From contig NC_135498.1 of the NCBI RefSeq assembly GCF_052857255.1, forward strand, positions 86,252,639-86,316,638: DNA of 64,000 bases. Direction: 5' to 3'. This document shows positions 57,490 through 64,000 of this stretch, in pieces. Below the pieces are notes generated by a model that did not search any database, had not been told where the DNA came from, and was given only the letters and a program-made list of their open reading frames with translations. The stretch comes from Amblyomma americanum. Taxonomy: Eukaryota > Arthropoda > Arachnida > Ixodida > Ixodidae. The stretch's first letter is position 1; every line of letters begins with the position of its first letter. A program made the translations under genes and the position numbers.

Positions 57490-58384
57490 AACAGACGCGG
57501 GCTGCGCCTATAAATGAGGTCGGTTAGCCGCTGTCGGTTAGCCCGAGCCGCCGTTTACGCTTTCGAGAAGCGCGCCCGCTCGAATCCCGGGAGAACACCA
57601 CTCGACGAGCCAAGGACCAGCGAGGCAACGTGCGCCAGCCTGTGGATCGGCCCCGTCGTGCTGCTCAGGTCGTCGGACTGTCGCAGTGCCCGGTGAACAA
57701 ACTGTGTTTTTGCTTGTCTCTCTCTGTGTTAGTGCACTTTAGGTGCAAAGATTTTGTTGAATTGTAATCTCTTTCGATTGTTACTTTGCACGATCGAGTT
57801 GCATTGTATTTGTGAATAATTTTTTATGTGCTCGTACGAGTGATTTTGAAATCCTCTGTATCGTCTCTTTGCTGTATAAACGTTGTTTTGTTTGTGAACC
57901 TTTGGCTCCGACCGATTCTCTGGCTTGCGACCGGCGAAAGCTGGGCACCAAACGACCAACCCCATTGTCACTTGGTAGCTGCTCTCCGGCTGAGCTTGCC
58001 ACGCTGAGTCGAGGGCGTCTTCTTTGAGCCCGAGACCGCTACCCCCACACGCTCTAAGGGTGTCTGGGAGCGCACGAAAAAGTGCGCGAAGCGGTGACAC
58101 CAGCACACGCCGCTTTCGCCAGCAACGAGGCTGGCCACATGCTCGCCCGCTCCTCGCTACCTCGGGGTGCTGCGGACGCCTCCACCACAACATCTAAAAG
58201 CAAAGAAAGTATTGGCACGTTCTGGGATCTAACCGACAATCTGAAGAAAAACAGGAGGATATATCCGCCACCGGATAGATCCCTGAGTAAAAGGAATCCT
58301 ACGACTGGAGAAGAGTCCAAGCTCGAAATTTCTTCTCGCCCCTGTGGAGTAGTTGGACGTGCGCCAGAGGGCGGAAGAAGGACG
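57490..58384 (+). other. Promoter-like or LTR-like segment, plus strand
   Basis: Has CCTATAAATGAGGTCGG near 57510, a CT-rich region, and then a T-rich zone. It is followed by a plus frame (58082-58432) of low complexity without known motifs. It may be the U3-R-U5 of another LTR element in the opposite orientation, but I could not find its partner or terminal repeats. Confidence 0.3.
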
Positions 58385-58700
58385 GTGCAGAAACCGAAAT
58401 TTGTAAGCTTTGCGGTCACGTGGCAACATTAGATCACATATTATGGAGATGCGTTCGTGCGCCAGGTCCAACGCGATTAAAACTAGCGATGAGTGGGAGA
58501 CCACGCTAAGAAGCCCTGACGAAAAAACTCAGCGCCTCGCCTTCCGCCTAGCGGCCGACGCTGAAGACCTCATCTCCTAGACAAGGTCGGATGTCCTCCT
58601 GCCGCGGTGCGACAGACAGCCTCACCGGACGCCTGCGTGCGGGCCCGGACGTGGCTTGCGCGCCAAATCCGGTTGAAATAAATGTTCTTCCTCCTCCTCC
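58385..58700 (+). mobile_element. 3' end of an I/R1-like LINE, second fragment
   Basis: The plus frame gives CKLCGHVATLDHILWRC (C-x2-C-x7-H-x4-C), the same knuckle as at 42.6 kb, then about 40 decayed residues and a 3' UTR with AATAAATG. The start at about 58385 coincides with a switch from unrelated sequence. Confidence 0.7.
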
Positions 58701-58839
58701 TTCCCCGATGATAGCGTGTGCACATCATATATGGCCCCTTCTCTCTTCAGAAAAAGTTTTTTCATATAGAAAATACTGCCGTTGGTGCACGCAACACTTA
58801 TGTTCATGTGGTAAATGGACAAGTTAGACGCCGCCGAAG

Positions 58840-59300
58840 TCACCGAAGGCACTTTACACAGTTACATATGGAGGCATATGGAAACGTGCACAGAGGGAAC
58901 ATGACAAACCTTATACACAGAGGGCCAAGCCTTATACATGTGGCAAAGAGGAAATAAAAAGAGTACAAAATGTCAGAAATAAACATTAAACATGTATGTA
59001 CCATGTAGGTGATTATGTAAACACTGAACAACCCATAACCGGAGAACGAAGGAAGAAGACAAAAAAATAACCCACAAACACTACCACGCTGCATTTGCAC
59101 AGGTAACCACTGCAAACGCCGGATTGTAGACTGTACATTGCGCACCACCCTCCAGCAATTTGCAAACGACTCGTGAAATAAACGCCAACGTTTTCCAAGC
59201 CTGTAACCTTCTTCGAGTACGCCAAAAGAAGACGCCTGCACAGTCTCTTGGAACGCACGCTCTTCGTATCTTTTCTGCGTATTGATGTGGAATAGCTACT
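58840..59300 (-). pseudogene. Second gypsy element: end of integrase and 3' internal region
   Basis: Minus-strand residues FHINTQKRYEERAFQETV (in a shifted frame near 59270), then ASSFGVLEEGYRLGKRW, continue the integrase C terminus of the next feature. Frameshifts at about 59340 and 59240 break it. Confidence 0.55.
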
Positions 59301-60640
59301 TAGTGCGTCCCAAATGAATCCAATAATCCACGTCGTTCTTTTTTGCCAGAAACCACGAATGTACCTTTCCACTGCATCAGGAGTTTATTGTGGCTACTCA
59401 GCAAAAGAATGAAGGCAAGATCTCCTACCCTTAAATGCCTCTTTTTGCTGTTCCTGTCATAGTATCTCTTCTGAGACTGTTGGGCACGCACGAAATTTTG
59501 GTGTGCGGCTCTCACAGTTTGCACGAGACCTGCTCTTAGATCGAGGACATAATCATAGGTCGACTTCGTGTTTTCTCCCAGCCCTTCCCTTCTCCAGAGT
59601 TCTCTAAGGACTGCGAGAGGTCCTCGCACATGTCCAAATATCAACTCGAACGGAGAAAACCCCAGACTCGCCTGCGGCACCTCGCTGTATGCGAACAGAA
59701 GCGCAGCGATATAACGATCCCATGTTTTGAGCTGCTCCTGACTGAACTTCCGCAGCATCTGCTTGAACGTGCCATTAAAATTCTTCGCCATCCCTTTGCA
59801 CAATGGATGGTAAGGGGTCGTGCTGAGATGTTTCACCGCCAAGAAATCATTGAGCTCTTTCATCATTTCGGAAGAGAAACAGCAGCCCTAGTCACAGAGG
59901 ATCTCTCTCGGAAAACCTATTCGCGAAAACATCTCCACCAAACCTTCTGCCCCGGTCGCTGAATCTATCTTTGGCAGAGCAACGGCGTCGGGATACCGCG
60001 TGGCAAAATCGACGAGAGAGAGAATATATCTATTCCCTTTCACCGATGTGGGTGACGGCGGAACGATAATATCGACAGCGACCCGATCAAAACTAGTGTC
60101 GATAAGAGGCATGCGCCCCAACGGAGCTTTCCCTACTTTGCCTTTCGGGCACGTACTTTGGCACGAGTCACACGACCTGACATACCTCTTAATCTCCTCG
60201 TGCACTCCCTGCCAGTAGAACACTTCCAGAACTATGTCTGCAGCCTTCTTAATGCGCTGATGCCCCTCCAACGAGCTATCGTGGACAAAGCTTAACACCT
60301 GTGATCGACAAGACTTCATAAATACTACCTGTCGAACCTCTCTGCCCGAGGCGAGATGATAGATGCGATACAGCAACCCTTTTTTGACCGAATATGAGTG
60401 CGAAGTTCCGTGCTTGCCATGGAACACCATATCTACATTCACCCAACAGGCGTTCAATGACTCATCGTCTCTTCGCTCTGTTTCCAGCGTTTCCTTGGTG
60501 AACCTCATGGGACCAACGCTTAAAGAAGTATTTTCTCTCCCTCGTCCGGAAACTTCCTTTCCAGCCAACACCACTTTTGGGCCCTCGCCCTCACCATTTT
60601 CACTAGCAACCTTGTCTTTGACTAAGCCAGGACATAATTA
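59300..60640 (-). pseudogene. Second gypsy element: integrase
   Basis: 60574-59888 carries a spacer, then the HHCC zinc-binding module (FVHDSSLEGH, then CDSCQ) and the first catalytic Asp (FDRVAVDII), ending REILCD before a TAG at about 59885 that replaces the usual Gln codon. 59866-59300 continues with FLAVKHLSTTPYHPLCKGMA, then NFNGTFKQMLRKF, the chromodomain-like GDLAFILLL and MQWKGTF. The catalytic Glu expected in VEKFNG is missing (AKNFNG). So the integrase has a stop, lacks an active-site residue and has later frameshifts: a dead copy. Confidence 0.85.
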
Positions 60641-60791
60641 AGCAACGGCCTCCTATTTTTTTCGGATTAATACCTGGATTCGATGGCTCACGTGCATCTG
60701 GTATATTTCCAATTATGTCATCGTACAATGGTGTCTCTATGCACTTTACCAGCGCCGTGCCAGTGAAATATTGGGAAGCGATATAAAGCTC

Positions 60792-61241
60792 TTACTCGGT
60801 AACTTCCAGACTACTGCCATCAACAAGGAACACCTTAAATCTCGAGCTGGTGAGAACGGAGTCAGGAACTAGGGCTCTCCGCACCACCACTGTATTGCTC
60901 CCCGTGTCCCCTAAAACATATACGGGTAGGCCTCGCAGCTCTCCTTCCAATACAGGCATGTGTTGGGCGCCTACAGGCTTTTTCCAGACAAGTCCAACCA
61001 CCACCTTATCCTCAGCTGGTTCAAGCCTATCTGCTGTTGTGGACACTGTTTCAGGCGCAACACACTCTCGCTGAACACAACAGGACGATTTCTTTCGGTT
61101 TCCATGCTTTCTTGAGCAGGAACTTACATCATGCCCTGTTTTTCGACAAAAAACGCAATATAGCTGTTTTGGCTTAGACCGACAGTCGGCAGCCTTATGT
61201 CCAGGTCGGTTACAAATGAGACACCTTCCTGACTGTCTTCT
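60792..61241 (-). pseudogene. Second gypsy element: zinc knuckles and protease
   Basis: The minus strand reads CLICNRPGHKAADC and CVFCRKTGHDVSSC, two CCHC knuckles, then a spacer and the protease active site VYVLGDTGSNTVVV. The frame stops after LEVTE at about 60792. Residues upstream of 61249 in the same frame belong to an inserted SINE. Between this and the integrase (60575-60790) only a short pol spacer (YFTGTALVKCIETPLYDDI) is left; RT and RNase H are absent. Confidence 0.85.
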
Positions 61242-61249
61242 TGATGGTA

Positions 61250-61563
61250 AATTGATTTTTAGGGAAAGGAAATGGCGCGGTGGCTGTCTCTCATATCGGA
61301 GGACACTTGAACCGCGCCATAGGGGAAGCGATAAAGGAGGGAGTGAAAGAAGAAAAGAAGAACGAGGTGCCGTAGTGGAGGGCTCCGGAATAATTTCGAC
61401 CACCTGGGCTTCTTTAACGTGCACTGACATCGCACAGTACAAGGCCTGGCGCCTTTGCGTTTCCCCTCCATCGAAATGCAGCAGCCGCGGTCGGGTTTGA
61501 ACCTGGGAAATCCGGATCAGTAGCCGAGCGCCCTAACCACTGAGCAACCGCGAAGGGGTTTAC
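61250..61563 (-). mobile_element. Tick tRNA-derived SINE (Ruka-type), copy e, inside gypsy gag
   Basis: Minus-strand copy with GCTCAGTGGTTAGGGCGCTC, GGTTCAAACCCG, GTGCGATGTCAGTGCACGTTAAAG and CCGGAGCCCTCCACTACGGC, ending CCTAAAAATCAATT. The flanking TGATGGTA at 61242-61249 and 61564-61571 is its target duplication within gag. Confidence 0.9.
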
Positions 61564-61571
61564 TGATGGTA

Positions 61572-62267
61572 CATCCTTATCTCTCGGAATGCCCGCCTCG
61601 AACGATTTTTTGAACGAAGACAAGTTTCTTTGCCGCTAGGTTTATAGAAAGTTGTCTGCCGCCTCAGCCGTTTTGTGCAGCGTCTTGCACGCTCTTTCTC
61701 GAAGGAAAATCGACAGACGGCTATGACAGTTCCTTATGAACTGTTCGACCACCAACAAGTCACGTAGATCATTGTACGTTGTGGCCGTTCCCGACACCTC
61801 AACCCATCGATCGAAAAGACCGAGCAAACGTGCTGCGTATTGCTTGCTTGTTTCTTTATCATGCGGCTTACTTTCACGAAACCTTTCGCGATAACCTTCT
61901 GCTGTAAATCGAAAATGTTGGAGCAGGGCTAGTTTTGCCTTATCATAATCCATTTAATCTGCTGGGGACAGTCGACCGAAAACACGGAAAGCTTCCCCAG
62001 GCTAAGACATACTGAATGCTGCAGCCCATTTTTCCTTGGGCCAGCTGTGCCCTTCTGCGATACGCGCAAAACATTTGAGGTGTGCATCTACGTTATCCCT
62101 GCGATCGTCGAAAGGCTGGATCAACTTGTGTGGGCTAACCGTTACTGAGGGCCCTGGTGCGGGTTTTCGATTGTCCCCACCTGCTTCTGTGAGTTTTAAT
62201 GGGAGCTGCGATCTACGCTCTTCAGCCTCTGCTAGCGTTTTTACATGCTCACATTCGGCTTCTGCTG
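61572..62267 (-). pseudogene. Second gypsy element: gag, middle and C-terminal part
   Basis: HKLIQPFDDRRDNVDAHLKC, then GHSWPKEKWAAAFSMS (up to about 62002), and after a disrupted stretch MDYDKAKLALLQHFRFTAEG, KQYAARLLGLFDRWVE and DLRDLLVVEQFIRNCH (61953-61642). This is the retrotransposon Gag family of tick gypsy elements. A break lies at 61954-62001, and SINEs interrupt both sides. Confidence 0.85.
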
Positions 62268-62555
62268 GGCGCTCGACTACTGATCCGGAGTTCCCGGGTT
62301 TGAACCCGACCGCGGCGGCTGCGTTTTTATGGAGGAAAAACGCTAAGGCGCCCGTGTGCTGTGCGATGTCAGTGCACGTTAAAGATCCCCAGGTGGTCGA
62401 AATTATTCCGGAGCCCTCCACTACGGCATTTCTTCTTCCTTTCTTCTTTCACTTCCTCCTTTATCCCTTCCCTTACGGCACGGTTCAGGTGTCCAACGAT
62501 ATATGAGACAGATACTGCGCCATTTCCTTTCCCCCAAAACCAATTATTATTATTA

Positions 62556-62597
<42 letters not shown>

Positions 62598-62601
62598 GTT
62601 G
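62268..62601 (+). mobile_element. Tick tRNA-derived SINE (Ruka-type), copy f, 5'-truncated
   Basis: Begins GGGCGCTCGACTACTGATCC, lacking the first 25 bp including the A box. The rest is almost identical to copy d (B box GGGTTTGAACCCG, GTGCACGTTAAAGATCCCC), ending in about 15 ATT units. It interrupts the N-terminal part of gypsy gag on the opposite strand. Confidence 0.9.
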
Positions 62602-62790
62602 CGCTCCTCAGCCTATGCTTGAGCATTTTCATGCTCGCGTTGGGTCTTGGCGTGCTCGCGCTTGGATGCACGTGCGAAGCGTTCCGTCTGCTCATCGGCG
62701 ACCCACGAACGGAGCTCGGCGTCTTTCAACCTGATGCATTCGCCCAACTCTACCAAATTCTTTAGTGTTGTCACCGTTTCTTTTTATGGA
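62602..62790 (-). pseudogene. Second gypsy element: gag N-terminal coil
   Basis: KETVTTLKNLVELGECIRLK, DAELRSWVADEQTERF and REHAKTQREHENAQA in one minus frame, a charged coil like the N terminus of other tick gypsy Gag proteins, with a TAG (Gln to stop) near 62612 and a TAA near 62790. Confidence 0.65.
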
Positions 62791-62846
62791 CCCATGAAAG
62801 GAAAGAGAAAACAAACACGGCTTTGTCCTGTCGCGCGGACGACAAT

Positions 62847-64000
62847 TGTCGCGAATTGGGAACGCGTAAAGGCGGAACCGCATGGCGCGTTTTCCGCGAG
62901 CGAAAAACGCGACGCGCGGTGGACGCCCGCGTTGCCGTCAACGCGCGAGCACCCGCACGTAAAAAGGGGAGCGGCGCCTTCGCGGCGCGTTTTCCGGGTT
63001 GCCAGACAACGTAACTCCAACGACATGAATTGTCCCTGCTGCCGCATATGTAATATGCCCTTAAACTTACACAACACTGCAATAGAAATAATCTAAGTGT
63101 AATTACACAAGACATTTTTTTCCCGAAGTATATTTATCAAGCTTAATTTCAAGCAGGAAGAGTGTGTGCGAAACTGCGACTATGTACTTTCTGCATGCCA
63201 AGAGGCCGCTGCTTGTTTACAACTCGACATAGAAAATGGAGTGTCGGGCGCTTACTACAGAGCAGAAGAGGCGGTCGCGTATATCCCACAGGACGCGACG
63301 CCTCTCCACTTCCGTGATAAGGGCCTCGTTGAAGACTGCTTTCTCCATTTTCGATGAACACGATGCGTGCACGAAACAGTAGCACGTGTTTTTCACGTGC
63401 GCGCCGGTTCTGCAGAGCGAAAAAAAAAATGCGCCGAAGAGGTTCCGTCGAGATGCGCAGAGAGTAGGGCCATCTAGTGGCAAAACCAAAAACCAAAAAT
63501 GCCACGTGACCAAATACCACGTGACTTACTTGAAATCTGATTGGCGGACGCGCCCCGGACGCGCCGCGCGAGGCGTTTTTTTCTCCTCCGAGTAGGAGCA
63601 CGCGGCGGCGCGATTTCGTGACGGATCATACTGGGCACGCGTCAAAATGACGCGCGCGTCCCACCATCCGCGCGTCAATCGCGCCTGAAATCGCGCCATG
63701 CGGTTCCGCCTTTACCCGACTGCCGAAGGTAAACGGAGTCCAGGTTCGAACGAAACAACAAGAAGATCAGACAAAACAAAACGAAGCCGTATTTATAAAT
63801 TAAAGGAAAGGAGCCGTTACGAAACGAAAACAAGAAAAATGCAGTCAACACGCGTACAACAATACAAAATAAATGGAAGAGTTATCCAGTTACTGAGTGT
63901 CCCAGGTGAAGCGGGGATGCCTTGCATACAGGGCGGACGCAGGTGGTTGTAGTGCGACGCGTGGCTGACGCTGCGTCGACGGAAGTGGCGGAAGGGAGCC
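62847..64000 (-). repeat. 5' LTR of the second gypsy element, with a transposon inside
   Basis: 62847-62865 and 63716-64000 together align with 56252-56600. The LTR runs beyond the window and is interrupted at 62866-63715 by a TIR transposon. LTR divergence from the 3' copy is obvious by eye, so the element is old. Confidence 0.75.
62866..63715. mobile_element. 850-bp TIR transposon in the gypsy LTR
   Basis: Perfect 24-bp terminal inverted repeats, GTAAAGGCGGAACCGCATGG... at 62866-62889 and its complement at 63692-63715. The interior is CpG-rich with no transposase. Comparison with the uninterrupted LTR at 56265-56285 (AACGCGTCCCCGACTGCC) shows the former empty site. It contains two CACGTG boxes (about 63502 and 63519) and GCCATCTAGTGG (63469-63480). 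Superfamily undetermined. Confidence 0.8.

Noticed and set aside
56365..57490. Many overlapping frames on both strands of 100 or so codons
   Set aside because: GC-rich LTR sequence lacks stops in all frames; none has a known motif.

Overview
The window looks like nuclear DNA of a chelicerate, most probably a hard tick (Ixodidae, perhaps a metastriate). At least six copies of tRNA-derived SINEs of the type known from ticks as Ruka are present. The rest is a dense, nested mix of CR1-like, I/R1-like and RTE-like LINEs, Ty3/gypsy elements, Penelope-like elements (PLEs), a MULE relic and small TIR transposons, with small host exons separated by long introns. There are no bacterial operons, CRISPR arrays or rRNA genes, and no convincing tRNA gene.

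Layout. 1-6.4 kb: a dead CsRn1-like gypsy element (minus strand) split by an essentially intact CR1-type LINE (LINE A, minus strand, 5416 to 682). LINE A has tandem 336-bp promoter monomers, an ORF1 with a 2A ribosome-skipping motif, and an ORF2 joined to ORF1 in frame across a single UGA. 7.4-30.5 kb: three minus-strand paralogues of an unrecognised two-exon gene about 11 kb apart. Copy 1 is a broken relic at 7.9-8.2 kb; copies 2 (17.3-19.1 kb) and 3 (28.3-30.4 kb) look intact. SINEs, a decayed LINE B (10.6-14.9 kb) and a MULE relic lie between them. 31-44 kb: mostly non-coding, with PLE and LINE relics, a 204-bp TG microsatellite and a MITE. 45-52.5 kb: minus-strand exons of a sodium-coupled SLC5-type transporter; the intron holds a head-to-head PLE dimer flanked by a 13-bp target duplication. 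53-64 kb: LINE and PLE relics, then a degenerate second gypsy element (minus strand, 56.2 to beyond 64 kb) that lacks reverse transcriptase and carries two SINEs and an 850-bp TIR transposon in its LTR.

How the parts fit. Only two host loci are well supported: the duplicated two-exon family (reading frames, splice sites, intron phases and a shared E-box/initiator promoter agree) and the SLC5 transporter (four consecutive exons with matching phases). Nearly everything else is mobile DNA. The most unusual biology is in LINE A, where promoter repeat length (a multiple of three), an initiator that coincides with the element's 5' end, the 2A motif and the ORF1-UGA-ORF2 fusion look like one integrated expression strategy. 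All function calls rest on reading the sequence; no database search was run.
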